DNA of 64,000 bases, taken from positions 1-64,000 of the forward strand of contig CAZXIN010000017.1 in NCBI GenBank assembly GCA_964640795.1. Reading direction: 5' to 3'. Source of the DNA: M269 sp964640795 (GTDB taxonomy: Bacteria; Pseudomonadota; Gammaproteobacteria; Enterobacterales; Alteromonadaceae). The translations under genes and the position numbers were made by a program. Shown piece by piece: positions 41,745 through 51,585 of the stretch. Within the stretch, counting starts at the first letter, position 1. Each line of letters opens with the position of its first letter. Below the pieces are notes generated by a model that saw only the letters and a program-made list of their open reading frames with translations, searched no databases and was not told the origin of the DNA.

Positions 41745-44336
41745 ATGGCAGCAGAGTACCACCCCCAGCAACTGGAAAAAAAAGTTCAACAGCACTGGGA
41801 ATCCAGTCAGATTTTTCAAGCTGATGTAGACCCTAATAAAGAAAAGTTTTACTGCCTATGTATGTTCCCCTACCCCAGTGGCAAGCTACATATGGGGCAT
41901 GTGCGCAATTATACCATTGGTGATGTCGTTAGCCGTTTCCAGCGTATGCAAGGCAAGAATGTTATGCAGCCCATGGGTTGGGATGCTTTTGGTTTACCTG
42001 CAGAAAACGCAGCGCTAAATAATAATAGTCAGCCGGCTAAGTGGACATACGCCAACATCGACTACATGAAAGACCAACTTAAATCTTTAGGTTTTGGTTA
42101 TGACTGGCGTCGAGAAGTCACAACCTGTAAAAAAGATTATTATCGTTGGGAGCAATGGTTCTTTACTCGCCTATTTGAAAAGGGTTTAGTTTACAAAAAG
42201 AACGCGACTGTCAATTGGGACCCTGTTGACCAAACTGTGCTTGCTAATGAACAAGTTATCGATGGTAGAGGTTGGCGCTCAGGTGCGCTTGTGGAACAAA
42301 AAGAGATCCCACAGTGGTTTATTAAAATCACCGATTACGCTGACCAATTGCTGAATGATATAGACACCCTTGATGACTGGCCTGAGCAGGTCAAAACACA
42401 ACAAAGAAATTGGATAGGTCGATCTGAAGGCGTGCAAATGACCTTTGACATTGCTGACGGCAATGACGCCTTTGACGTGTATACAACCCGGCCAGACACA
42501 CTGATGGGCGTCACCTATGTCGCACTAGCAGCACAACATCCGTTGGCGTTAGAAGCCGCAAAGAGCAACCCAGAATTAACCGCGTTTATTGAAGAATGTA
42601 AGAACACTAAAACGGCTGAAGCTGATATGGCGACTATGGAGAAAAAAGGCTGTGCAACAGGTCTTTTTGCTATTCATCCACTGTCTGGCGAAAAAGTGCC
42701 AGTATGGGTCGCGAATTTTGTATTAATGGATTACGGCTCTGGTGCTGTAATGGCAGTTCCCGGTCATGACCAAAGAGATTGGGAGTTCGCGACAAAATAC
42801 GGTTTAGAAATCAAGCAGGTCGTCAGACCCGAAGATGGCTCAGAAGTAGAATGTGATATCACCACAGCAGCTTTCGTTGAGAAAGGTGTCATTACTAATT
42901 CGGGCGAATTCGATAACTTAAGCTTTAAAGCCGCTTTTGATGCTATTGCAGCAAAGCTGAAAAATTTAGGTAAAGGCGACGTTAAGGTCAATTATCGTTT
43001 ACGTGACTGGGGCGTTTCGCGCCAGCGCTATTGGGGGGCCCCTATCCCTATGCTGAGAACAGAAGACGGTACATCTGTTCCAGTACCCGCAGATAGGTTA
43101 CCCGTTGAACTGCCTGAAGATGTCATTATGGATGGCGTTACTTCTCCAATCAAAGCCGACCCTGAATGGGCCAAAACTGATTTTAATGGCGAACCCGCTA
43201 CACGCGAAACAGATACCTTTGATACCTTTATGGAATCTTCTTGGTACTATGCTCGATATACATCGGCTATGAACAATGATTCTATGCTTGATGAAAGAGA
43301 AGCCAATTATTGGCTACCAGCAGATCAGTACATTGGTGGTATTGAGCATGCCATATTGCATTTGCTGTACTCTCGTTTTTTCCATAAATTGTTACGCGAC
43401 GAAGGTTTAGTTAATTCAGACGAACCTTTCAAGCGACTGCTATGTCAAGGTATGGTGCTAGCTGACTCATTTTGCCGTGTCGACAACTCAGGTGCTAGAA
43501 CATGGTACTCTCCTACCGACGTCGAAGTGAAGAAAGATGACAAAGGCCGAGTGATAGAGGCTACCCTAAAAGCAGATGGCTTGCCCGTTGAACATAGCGG
43601 CATGACCAAGATGTCGAAATCAAAAAATAACGGTATCGATCCTCAAAAAGTCGTTGAGCAATATGGCGCGGATACTATCCGTTTATTCACTATGTTCGCC
43701 GCACCTCCAGAGCAAACACTTGAGTGGGTTGACTCAGGCGTTGAAGGCGCAAATAGGTTCCTTAAACGCTTATGGCGTTTAGCTCAAGAACATATTGAAG
43801 CTGGTACGACAGAGTCGCTCGATATCAGTCAATTAACCGGGCCACAAAAAACACTGCGCCGCGAACTACACAAAGCGATAGCGAAAGTAACTGATGATGT
43901 CGGTCGCAGGCAAACGTTTAATACAGCGGTTGCAGCGGTCATGGAGTTACTCAATAGCCTGCAAAAAGCAACCAAAGAAACACCTCAAGATAGAGCCTTA
44001 ATACAAGAAGCACTAGTTGCTGTTGTTCAATTGCTAAACCCAATAACACCACATATTTGTAGTGAATTATGGCAACAATTAGGACAAGAAGGTGATGTCG
44101 AATACAGTGGCTGGCCAAATGTTGATGAAAAAGCGTTAGTCGAAGACGAAAAGCTTATTATCGTTCAGGTCAACGGTAAGCTAAGAGCAAAAATTACCGT
44201 AGCTGCCGATGCAAGCCAAGAAGACGTAAAAGCACTTGCGCAAGAACAAAGTAATGTGCAATCTTTTATCGAAGGTAAAACAGTGCGTAAAGTCATTTAT
44301 GTACCGGGGAAACTGGTCAACGTGGTTGCTAATTAA
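41745..44336 (+). CDS. leuS: Leucyl-tRNA synthetase
   Basis: An 863-residue class I aminoacyl-tRNA synthetase charging tRNA-Leu. HMGH is at 49-52 and KMSKS at about 622-626; the CP1 editing domain (about 220-420) includes TTRPDTLMGVTYVALA and GHDQRDWEFA. Length equals the bacterial norm. It opens a run of overlapping essential genes; its TAA stop overlaps the lptE ATG by one base. Confidence 0.98.
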   Translation: MAAEYHPQQLEKKVQQHWESSQIFQADVDPNKEKFYCLCMFPYPSGKLHMGHVRNYTIGDVVSRFQRMQGKNVMQPMGWDAFGLPAENAALNNNSQPAKWTYANIDYMKDQLKSLGFGYDWRREVTTCKKDYYRWEQWFFTRLFEKGLVYKKNATVNWDPVDQTVLANEQVIDGRGWRSGALVEQKEIPQWFIKITDYADQLLNDIDTLDDWPEQVKTQQRNWIGRSEGVQMTFDIADGNDAFDVYTTRPDTLMGVTYVALAAQHPLALEAAKSNPELTAFIEECKNTKTAEADMATMEKKGCATGLFAIHPLSGEKVPVWVANFVLMDYGSGAVMAVPGHDQRDWEFATKYGLEIKQVVRPEDGSEVECDITTAAFVEKGVITNSGEFDNLSFKAAFDAIAAKLKNLGKGDVKVNYRLRDWGVSRQRYWGAPIPMLRTEDGTSVPVPADRLPVELPEDVIMDGVTSPIKADPEWAKTDFNGEPATRETDTFDTFMESSWYYARYTSAMNNDSMLDEREANYWLPADQYIGGIEHAILHLLYSRFFHKLLRDEGLVNSDEPFKRLLCQGMVLADSFCRVDNSGARTWYSPTDVEVKKDDKGRVIEATLKADGLPVEHSGMTKMSKSKNNGIDPQKVVEQYGADTIRLFTMFAAPPEQTLEWVDSGVEGANRFLKRLWRLAQEHIEAGTTESLDISQLTGPQKTLRRELHKAIAKVTDDVGRRQTFNTAVAAVMELLNSLQKATKETPQDRALIQEALVAVVQLLNPITPHICSELWQQLGQEGDVEYSGWPNVDEKALVEDEKLIIVQVNGKLRAKITVAADASQEDVKALAQEQSNVQSFIEGKTVRKVIYVPGKLVNVVAN

Positions 44337-44845
44337 TGCGTAAATTCAGCGTTTTATTGTATCTAAGCCTCTCTTTGCTGTTATCCGCTTGTGGTTTTAA
44401 GTTGCGAGGAGATTATCAAATCCCTGAACAATTCAAGCAACTACATGTTGCTAGCAGGCAATCTCATGCGCCGATGCAAAGAACGCTGAAAGCAAGGCTT
44501 TCCAGTTTTGATATTGCATTGATAGATGACCCTATCGAAGCACAACAAAGCAATACGTCCGTGATTGTATTACAACCGGAAAGATTGGAACGCCAACTTT
44601 TATCATTATTTGCCACAGGACAAGTTGCAGAGTACGAGCTTATTTACACACTCAATTATCAAGTGATAACGCCTAACGAAGAGCCGTTTGATTTCACTGT
44701 TGATATTATACGTGAGTACATTGACGACCCTGATGCTGTATTAGCAAAATCACGCGAGCTTGATTTAATCGTGAGTGAAATGCGCGAACAAGCTGCTGAC
44801 AACGTGATCCGTCAACTAGCCACACTTGAGTCAGTAGTTCAGTAG
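44336..44845 (+). CDS. lptE: LPS assembly lipoprotein LptE
   Basis: A 169-residue outer-membrane lipoprotein forming the plug of the LptD channel that inserts lipopolysaccharide. It has a signal peptide with lipobox LSACGF (Cys19) and the GFKLRGDYQIPEQFKQLHV start typical of LptE (formerly RlpB). It overlaps leuS at the start and holA at the end, as in other Gammaproteobacteria. Confidence 0.95.
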   Translation: MRKFSVLLYLSLSLLLSACGFKLRGDYQIPEQFKQLHVASRQSHAPMQRTLKARLSSFDIALIDDPIEAQQSNTSVIVLQPERLERQLLSLFATGQVAEYELIYTLNYQVITPNEEPFDFTVDIIREYIDDPDAVLAKSRELDLIVSEMREQAADNVIRQLATLESVVQ

Positions 44846-45882
44846 TGCAAGTTTACCCAAATCGATTTTTCGACTTACCTGACGGGCCGCTCAAGTGCTG
44901 CTACTTAATATTTGGTGATGAGCCTCAGCAAAAGCTCGATGTCATTGATCACCTACGCGCCAAAGCAAAAGAACAAGGGTATGACGAAAGGCAAAGTCTT
45001 GTTGCCGACAATCAATTCGAGTGGTCAACTCTCATACACGCAAGTCAGAGCTTGTCACTCTTCTCAAGCCGTCAAGTGATTGAGCTTGAGCTACCCACAG
45101 GAAAGCCTGGTACAGAGGGAGGCAAAGTGTTAACGCAAATGGCCGAACAAGCCGATGCGGATACATTACTCGTTGTTCATGGGCCTAAAGCTGGGCGTGA
45201 TATCCAGAATGCTAAATGGTTTAAGTCACTCGACAAGCAAGGTATCTTCGTTCCGTGCTTTCCGCTAGAAGGCAGGCAGTTGCAACAATGGGTATCTCAG
45301 CGGCTGGCATCCGCCGGTCTTACAAAATCTCCCGATATAATTAAGCTTATCTCTGATTATTGTGAAGGTAATCTCCTTGCCGCTCGACAGGAGATAGAAA
45401 AACTACAGTTACTGTATCCATCAGGCGAACTAAGTGTGCAGGACGTCGAGCGAACATTGGTTGACCAATCCCGATTTAATGTATTTCAACTCATTGATTT
45501 ACTGCTCACTGGAGAAATTCGCAAAGCAGTAAAAGTATTGTGCCGGCTTGAATCAGAAGGTGTAGAGCCCAATATAATTTTGTGGGCGCTCTGTAAAGAG
45601 CAACAAACACTCGCACATATTCATTTCGCCAAACAACAAGGGAAGTCATTAAGTAATGTATGGAACGAGCTACGTATTTGGAAAAGCCGTCAAAATTTAT
45701 ATCAAGCAGCTATATCCAGGCTATCTATACAACAAGTAGAGAAAATGCAAGCAACACTAGCCGACGCTGATAGCATGTTTAAAGGCAGTCATACTGAAAA
45801 ACCCTATGTCATGCTGTGTCATTTATGTTTGCTGTTTATGCCTGCTGCCTTAGATAATATAGCTTTAGAATCATCTTTTTAA
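44845..45882 (+). CDS. holA: DNA polymerase III subunit delta
   Basis: The 345-residue delta subunit of the clamp loader, which opens the beta sliding clamp. The N-terminal FDLPDGPLKCCYLIFGDEPQQKLDVIDHLR and the central VDQSRFNVFQLIDLLLTGE match the family. It starts at GTG, overlapping the lptE stop (TAGTG). No Walker motif is expected in delta. nadD begins directly after its stop. Confidence 0.96.
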   Translation: MQVYPNRFFDLPDGPLKCCYLIFGDEPQQKLDVIDHLRAKAKEQGYDERQSLVADNQFEWSTLIHASQSLSLFSSRQVIELELPTGKPGTEGGKVLTQMAEQADADTLLVVHGPKAGRDIQNAKWFKSLDKQGIFVPCFPLEGRQLQQWVSQRLASAGLTKSPDIIKLISDYCEGNLLAARQEIEKLQLLYPSGELSVQDVERTLVDQSRFNVFQLIDLLLTGEIRKAVKVLCRLESEGVEPNIILWALCKEQQTLAHIHFAKQQGKSLSNVWNELRIWKSRQNLYQAAISRLSIQQVEKMQATLADADSMFKGSHTEKPYVMLCHLCLLFMPAALDNIALESSF

Positions 45883-46560
45883 ATGGCCATAAGCTCACAA
45901 ATAAATAAGTTGGCAATTCTTGGAGGTACTTTTGACCCTCCACATAAAGCACATTTGTCGATAGCACTCGAAGCCTGTGAGAAAGCAGAAATCAGCAACA
46001 TTGCCTTATTACCTTGTCGCATCCCAGCACTTAAGTCGTCTCCTACTGTCACAGCTCAGCATAGGCTAAACATGCTAAGATTGGCCATTGAGCAGAAGAC
46101 AGGTATTTGTATTGATAACCGTGAGCTTCTTACTCATTCGACATCTTTCACCATCAATACACTTGAAGCATTAAAAGCCGAAAAACCAGCCACGACTCTT
46201 TTTTTTATTATTGGCACTGACAACCTACTAACTTTTGATAAATGGCATCGGTGGCAAGATATACTAGAGCTTTGTCACTTGATTGTGTGTCGTCGTTCAA
46301 GTGATGTTCAATACGACGAGAGCTCTCTTAAAGACCTTAATAACAACTTAAGAAACCGGTTAGTGACTGATATGAAGCAATGTCAGTTAGCGCCAGCGGG
46401 TTACATTTATTTGGCTGATACAGCCCTGTCCGATATATCTTCAACAGAAATTCGTCATGCACTAGAACAAGGGTATGATGTATCAAAATGGCTGGAACCT
46501 AAAGTTTATAGCTATATTAAACAACATGGGCTCTATCAGCAGACGGGTAACACCTGTTAA
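45883..46560 (+). CDS. nadD: Nicotinate-nucleotide adenylyltransferase
   Basis: A 225-residue enzyme joining ATP and nicotinate mononucleotide to nicotinate adenine dinucleotide in NAD synthesis. The nucleotide-binding GGTFDPPHKAHL and the ISSTEIRHALEQG motifs are intact. Its ATG abuts the holA stop. Expected length. Confidence 0.97.
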   Translation: MAISSQINKLAILGGTFDPPHKAHLSIALEACEKAEISNIALLPCRIPALKSSPTVTAQHRLNMLRLAIEQKTGICIDNRELLTHSTSFTINTLEALKAEKPATTLFFIIGTDNLLTFDKWHRWQDILELCHLIVCRRSSDVQYDESSLKDLNNNLRNRLVTDMKQCQLAPAGYIYLADTALSDISSTEIRHALEQGYDVSKWLEPKVYSYIKQHGLYQQTGNTC

Positions 46561-46616
46561 ACTACCCATTATTAGACCAAACATACGCAAAACCCAAAAA
46601 CTCTTAAGGAGAACTT

Positions 46617-46934
46617 TTGCAGCAAGAACAACTCAAACAATTTATTATCGATAAAATCGAAGACCTAAAAGCACGCGATATTATTGAGCTTGACGTCACT
46701 GGAAAATCAACCATAACAGATACCATGCTTATATGCTCTGGCAACTCTAAACGACATGTCGTATCAGTGGCTGACAATATTGTTATCAGTGCTAAGCAAG
46801 AAGGCATACAACCATTAAATGTCGAAGGTCAAGATACTGGAGAGTGGGTGCTCGTTGATTTTGGTGAGATTATCGTACATGTCATGCAAGACGATACACG
46901 TGATTTTTATCAGCTCGAAAAGCTGTGGTCATAA
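46617..46934 (+). CDS. rsfS: Ribosome silencing factor RsfS
   Basis: A 105-residue protein (RsfS/YbeB) binding ribosomal protein L14 to block subunit joining when nutrients are scarce. DIIELDVTGKSTITDTMLICSGNSKRHV, then GEWVLVDFGEIIVHVM, are characteristic. Start is TTG with a very strong AAGGAGA just upstream. rlmH follows 53 bases later. Confidence 0.96.
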   Translation: MQQEQLKQFIIDKIEDLKARDIIELDVTGKSTITDTMLICSGNSKRHVVSVADNIVISAKQEGIQPLNVEGQDTGEWVLVDFGEIIVHVMQDDTRDFYQLEKLWS

Positions 46935-46987
46935 CAATTAACCTCTTGTCACCCATTAGAGCTCATTAGTCGGTAAGGCGATTTAAC

Positions 46988-47458
46988 ATGCGTATTCAAC
47001 TCGTCGCTGTCGGTACCAAAATGCCTGACTGGGTTAAAGCAGGTTACCTAGAATACAGTCGCCGCTTCCCTCATGATATGCCACTTCAGTTAACTGAAAT
47101 CCCTGCAGGTAAACGAGGAAAAAATGCGGATGTTAAACGCATTTTGCAAAAAGAAGCTGAGCTCAGCCTAAATGCCGTACCTAAAGGAAATAAAATCGTT
47201 GCTTTAGAAGTATTAGGTAAACCATGGGATACGCCCAAATTAGCGAGTAACATGAAAGCTTGGCAGATGGATGGTAGAGACGTAAGCCTACTCATTGGCG
47301 GCCCTGAAGGTATGTCTCAAGAGTGCCGCAATGCAGCTGAGCAGCTTTGGTCTTTGTCAGCGTTGACGCTTCCACACCCATTAGTTCGTATCATTGTTGC
47401 CGAAAGCCTGTACAGAGCATGGTCTTTAAATAATAATCACCCCTACCATAGAGAATAA
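46988..47458 (+). CDS. rlmH: 23S rRNA (pseudouridine1915-N3)-methyltransferase
   Basis: A 156-residue SPOUT methyltransferase acting on pseudouridine 1915 of 23S rRNA. MRIQLVAVGTKMPDWVKAGYLEYSRRFP and the knot LLIGGPEGMSQEC are diagnostic, with the LVRIIVAESLYRAW helix near the end. Position between rsfS and mrdA is the standard one. Confidence 0.97.
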   Translation: MRIQLVAVGTKMPDWVKAGYLEYSRRFPHDMPLQLTEIPAGKRGKNADVKRILQKEAELSLNAVPKGNKIVALEVLGKPWDTPKLASNMKAWQMDGRDVSLLIGGPEGMSQECRNAAEQLWSLSALTLPHPLVRIIVAESLYRAWSLNNNHPYHRE

Positions 47459-47479
47459 GAAGGTCACTAAACCCTAACC

Positions 47480-49393
47480 ATGGTTTTTAAACGTATATCA
47501 ATCCGAGACCACACCGCAGAGGCCAATTTATTTGCGCGTCGTACGTTTATAGCGTTATTGGTCATAGTAGCCATGATCTTTACTCTTCTCAGTAACCTTT
47601 ATTATTTGCAAATAGAACGCCACGAAGACTATCAAACACGGTCCAACGGTAATCGCATTAAGGTGCTCCCTGTTGCACCAAACCGTGGGCTTATTTATGA
47701 CAGAAACGGAGTGGTATTAGCTGAAAACCGCCCCGTTTATAGTCTAAAAGTTATTCCTGAGGAAACAGAAGAGCTCGACACAACGTTAGCCCAGTTGTCA
47801 GCCTTACTTGATATTACAGACGAAGAAGTCGCAGATTTTCAAAAAGAATTTCGCAGTACACGTCGCTTCAAACCCGTTACCTTACGCAATCAGCTTAACG
47901 AACAAGATGTAGCACTGTTTTCTGCTCATCAACATAAGTTCAAAGGTGTGTCTATCGACGCCAGATTGACTCGCTATTATCCCTATGCAGAAAGCCTGAC
48001 ACATATGCTGGGGTATGTTGCCAAAATCAATAAACGCGATTTACAAAAACTGACCGAAGCCGGATTTGAAGACAACTATGCTGCTACATACGATATCGGT
48101 AAGCTAGGTATCGAAAAATACCATGAGAACTTATTGCATGGGCAAGTTGGTTATCAGGAAGTTGAGGTCAATAGTCAAGGGCGCGCTATTCGTACTCTGT
48201 CTTTCACTCCCCCCGTCCCAGGACAAGACATCGTATTAAACATCGATGTTAATTTACAAATGGCCGCACAGAAAGCACTCGAAGGGAAACGAGGTGCCGT
48301 TGTCGTTATGGATGCTCGTGACGGTGGCGTTTTGTCCCTTTACAGCAACCCAAGCTATGACCCTAACTTATTCGTCAATGGTATTAGCAGTAAAAATTAC
48401 AGTGCCCTATTACAATCCAAAGACCGGCCGCTCATTAATCGAGCAACCCAAGGTCAGTATCCACCAGCTTCTACTATCAAGCCTCATATGGCACTTCTGG
48501 CATTAGATGAAGAAGTGATTCAACCGGATACCACTATTCGCGACAATGGCAGCTTCCAGTTGCGTAATTCTAGTCATAAATGGCGCGACTGGAGAAAATG
48601 GGGGCATAGAAACGCTGATGGCAAAAATAGAATTAATGTGACAGACGCAATCAAACAGTCATGTGACATCTTCTTTTATGACATAGCATACAAACTCGGA
48701 ATAGATAGGATCAGCGCAAAGATGTTTGAGTTTGGCTTTGGGGATTACACTGGCATTGATTTGTACGAGGAATCCGCTGCGATTATGCCTGATAGAGGTT
48801 GGAAACGCGCAAACAAAAACCTCCCTTGGTATCCTGGCGATACCGTTATCATTGGTATCGGGCAAAGCTATTGGACGACAACACCACTACAATTAGCACA
48901 ATCGGTAGCAACCCTAGCCAATAGAGGAACACGCTACGTTCCTCAGATCATTCGTGGCAATATGATTGAAGGTAGGCAACTTATTTTCGACCCCAAAGAA
49001 TTACGCCCCGTTGAGATAAAAAACCCTGACAACTGGGACATTGTCCTTAATGGCATGTATAGCGTTGTTAACGAAGAGAAAGGAACAGCATTAACAGCAT
49101 TTAAAGATGCGAACTATATCTCCGCTGGTAAAACCGGAACGGCGCAGCTTTTCCAAATTGCACAAGATGAAAAATACGATAAAGAGAACGTCGCTGATCG
49201 CTTAAGAGATAATGCCATGTATGTTGGCTATGCCCCATACGATAACCCAGAAGTTGTGATTGCTGTGGCTCTTGAAAATGCAGGCAGTGGCGCTGCAACG
49301 CCGGTAGCTAGGCAAGTCATGGATTACTATTTTAGAGATCAACCAGCAATCATTGCTCAAGAAGTGGAAAGTACCAACATTGCTGCGCGATAA
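47480..49393 (+). CDS. mrdA: Penicillin-binding protein 2 (elongasome transpeptidase)
   Basis: A 637-residue class B PBP that cross-links peptidoglycan during cell elongation together with RodA. One N-terminal membrane helix (about 22-44) precedes the dimerisation domain; the catalytic Ser331 lies in PPASTIKPH, the second motif near SCD (about 394) and the KTGT box in SAGKTGTAQ (about 550). The C-terminal end overlaps the rodA start region. Confidence 0.97.
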   Translation: MVFKRISIRDHTAEANLFARRTFIALLVIVAMIFTLLSNLYYLQIERHEDYQTRSNGNRIKVLPVAPNRGLIYDRNGVVLAENRPVYSLKVIPEETEELDTTLAQLSALLDITDEEVADFQKEFRSTRRFKPVTLRNQLNEQDVALFSAHQHKFKGVSIDARLTRYYPYAESLTHMLGYVAKINKRDLQKLTEAGFEDNYAATYDIGKLGIEKYHENLLHGQVGYQEVEVNSQGRAIRTLSFTPPVPGQDIVLNIDVNLQMAAQKALEGKRGAVVVMDARDGGVLSLYSNPSYDPNLFVNGISSKNYSALLQSKDRPLINRATQGQYPPASTIKPHMALLALDEEVIQPDTTIRDNGSFQLRNSSHKWRDWRKWGHRNADGKNRINVTDAIKQSCDIFFYDIAYKLGIDRISAKMFEFGFGDYTGIDLYEESAAIMPDRGWKRANKNLPWYPGDTVIIGIGQSYWTTTPLQLAQSVATLANRGTRYVPQIIRGNMIEGRQLIFDPKELRPVEIKNPDNWDIVLNGMYSVVNEEKGTALTAFKDANYISAGKTGTAQLFQIAQDEKYDKENVADRLRDNAMYVGYAPYDNPEVVIAVALENAGSGAATPVARQVMDYYFRDQPAIIAQEVESTNIAAR

Positions 49394-50498
49394 ACTTAAA
49401 CCCGGCGGACCGTCACTGTTAAACAAAATACACATCGATGGCTGGTTATTGACAGCATTAATGATTTTAATGACTGTCGGCTTAATCACCATCTATGCCG
49501 CAGGTGGTAAAGATATCGGCTTAATACAACGACAAGGCATTCGCCTTGGTATTGCGATGATAGCGATGTTTGTTGTTGCTCAAATACCTATAGGTGCATT
49601 TCGCCGTTCTTCTATCTACTTTTACGTCATTGGCCTGATCATGCTTGTAGCCGTTTTATTCATTGGTACTGTAGGTAAAGGCGCTCAAAGATGGTTGGAT
49701 TTAGGTTTTATGCAATTTCAGCCATCTGAAATCATGAAGCTGGCGGTACCCATGATGGTAGCTTGGTACATCAGCCGCCATACGCTCCCCCCAAAAACAT
49801 GGCATATTTTTACTGGATTTATTCTGGTCATATCGCCAACCTTACTTATTGCCAAACAACCTGACTTAGGAACATCACTGTTAATTGCCAGTTCGGGTTT
49901 TTTTGCCCTGTTTCTTGCAGGTATGAGTTGGAAATTGATCAGTACCGTTGGGATATTAGGTTCCGGCTTCGCGCCTGTATTATGGATATTTCTCATGCGA
50001 GACTACCAAAAGCAGCGCGTACTCACTTTTCTAAATCCTGAGTCAGACCCTTTAGGCTCTGGCTATCATATTATTCAATCTAAAATTGCTATTGGCTCTG
50101 GTGGCGTTGAAGGTAAAGGTTGGCTGCAAGGTACGCAATCTCAACTCGAATTTCTACCAGAGCGGCATACTGATTTCATCTTTGCTGTTTTTAGCGAAGA
50201 GTTTGGATTCTATGGTGTTATCGGTTTGCTGATTATCTATGCTGCTATTGTCGCCAGAGGCATGATTATAGCGGTCCGAGCTCAAGACGCTTACAGTAAG
50301 ATACTGGCTGGGAGTATCACGCTAACGTTCTTCGTCTATGTATTCGTTAATATGGGGATGGTATCGGGCATTTTACCCGTCGTCGGTGTGCCTTTACCTT
50401 TGGTAAGTTATGGTGGCACGTCTATGGTGACTTTATTGGCTGGATTCGGTATTTTAATGGCTATCAGTACTCAAAAAAGGTTACTGTTAAGACAATAA
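49380..50498 (+). CDS. rodA: Rod shape-determining SEDS glycosyltransferase RodA
   Basis: A SEDS-family polymerase of about 372 residues extending glycan strands with PBP2. About ten membrane helices are present, with LDLGFMQFQPSEIMKLAVPM, NPESDPLGSGYHIIQSKIAIGSGG and VGVPLPLVSYGGTSMV. Two TTG codons, 49353 and 49380, can start it; I prefer 49380 (MLRDKLKP) because it gives the shorter overlap with mrdA and a GGAA ten bases upstream, but 49353 cannot be excluded. Confidence 0.93.
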   Translation: MLRDKLKPGGPSLLNKIHIDGWLLTALMILMTVGLITIYAAGGKDIGLIQRQGIRLGIAMIAMFVVAQIPIGAFRRSSIYFYVIGLIMLVAVLFIGTVGKGAQRWLDLGFMQFQPSEIMKLAVPMMVAWYISRHTLPPKTWHIFTGFILVISPTLLIAKQPDLGTSLLIASSGFFALFLAGMSWKLISTVGILGSGFAPVLWIFLMRDYQKQRVLTFLNPESDPLGSGYHIIQSKIAIGSGGVEGKGWLQGTQSQLEFLPERHTDFIFAVFSEEFGFYGVIGLLIIYAAIVARGMIIAVRAQDAYSKILAGSITLTFFVYVFVNMGMVSGILPVVGVPLPLVSYGGTSMVTLLAGFGILMAISTQKRLLLRQ

Positions 50499-50577
50499 CC
50501 CATACATGCAAAAAGTCGAAGTGTATGACAGGCGATGATGTATGCGCTTTAATAACAATTAAAATGGAGTGTGAGCT

Positions 50578-51573
50578 TTGTCTCTCAAAAAAATACGTTC
50601 TTTTCTATCACTAAGCCTTGTATGCACCGTTAGCTTCTTATCAAACAATGTCCATGCACAAGCGACTCCTGATGAATTGAAAAGAGAATTCATTGAAGAC
50701 ATGGTGTCAGAGCATAACTTTGCTCGTGCAGATGTCGAATCTTTGTTAAACAAGGCCCAATTAAGCGATACCGTTTTAGAGGCTATTCAACGCCCTTGGG
50801 AAGCCAAGCCTTGGCATCAGTATTACCCCATTTTTTTAACCGATAAAAGAGTACAAAAAGGTGTAGAGTTCTGGAATACACACGCAGAAGACTTGCTAAG
50901 GGCTGAAAAAGAATTAGGTGTACCTGCTGAGATGATAGTCGCTATCATTGGTGTTGAAACCTTCTACGGGACATATAAAGGAAAATACCCTGTATTAGAT
51001 GCCCTATTCAGTTTAGGTTTCCACTATCCCCCAAGGGCTAAATTTTTTAGAAGCGAATTACAGCAATATATGCTCCTGAGTCGAGAAGAGAACTTTGATC
51101 CACTCGAACTCAAAGGTTCTTACGCAGGTGCTATGGGTATGGGTCAATTCATCTCATCAAGCTATCGGCACTATGCTATAGATTTTGATGGCGATGGTGT
51201 TCGAGATTTATTAAACAATCCCGTCGATGCTATAGGCAGTGTTGCTAACTACTTCAAAAAGCATGGTTGGCAACGAGGCCAACAAGTTGCTATTCCGGCT
51301 TCTGTAGAAGGTGAAAGCTACAAATCAGTTTTATCGGATGATTTAGCCTATAAACATACGTGGTCTGATGTAAAGCAAGCCAATGTTAGTATGCAAGATA
51401 GTCATACCATTAGCTTAGATGAAGAAGTGAAACTATTGGAATTCGAACTAGCCGAAGGCCATGAGTATTGGGTCGGATTACCAAACTTCTATGTCATTAC
51501 GCGTTATAACCATAGCCCGCTCTATGCGATGGCCGTCTATCAACTCAGCCAGCAAATCAAAGCAGCAAGGTAA
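50578..51573 (+). CDS. mltB: Membrane-bound lytic murein transglycosylase B
   Basis: A 331-residue enzyme cleaving peptidoglycan glycan strands non-hydrolytically. The signal peptide (FLSLSLVCTVSFLSNNVHA) lacks a clear lipobox, so it may be soluble periplasmic rather than lipidated. Catalytic Glu127 lies in IIGVETFYG, followed by GSYAGAMGMGQFISSSYRHYAIDFDGDG. Start is TTG with GGAG eight bases upstream. rlpA follows 12 bases later. Confidence 0.93.
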   Translation: MSLKKIRSFLSLSLVCTVSFLSNNVHAQATPDELKREFIEDMVSEHNFARADVESLLNKAQLSDTVLEAIQRPWEAKPWHQYYPIFLTDKRVQKGVEFWNTHAEDLLRAEKELGVPAEMIVAIIGVETFYGTYKGKYPVLDALFSLGFHYPPRAKFFRSELQQYMLLSREENFDPLELKGSYAGAMGMGQFISSSYRHYAIDFDGDGVRDLLNNPVDAIGSVANYFKKHGWQRGQQVAIPASVEGESYKSVLSDDLAYKHTWSDVKQANVSMQDSHTISLDEEVKLLEFELAEGHEYWVGLPNFYVITRYNHSPLYAMAVYQLSQQIKAAR

Positions 51574-51585
51574 GGGTTTCAAGCG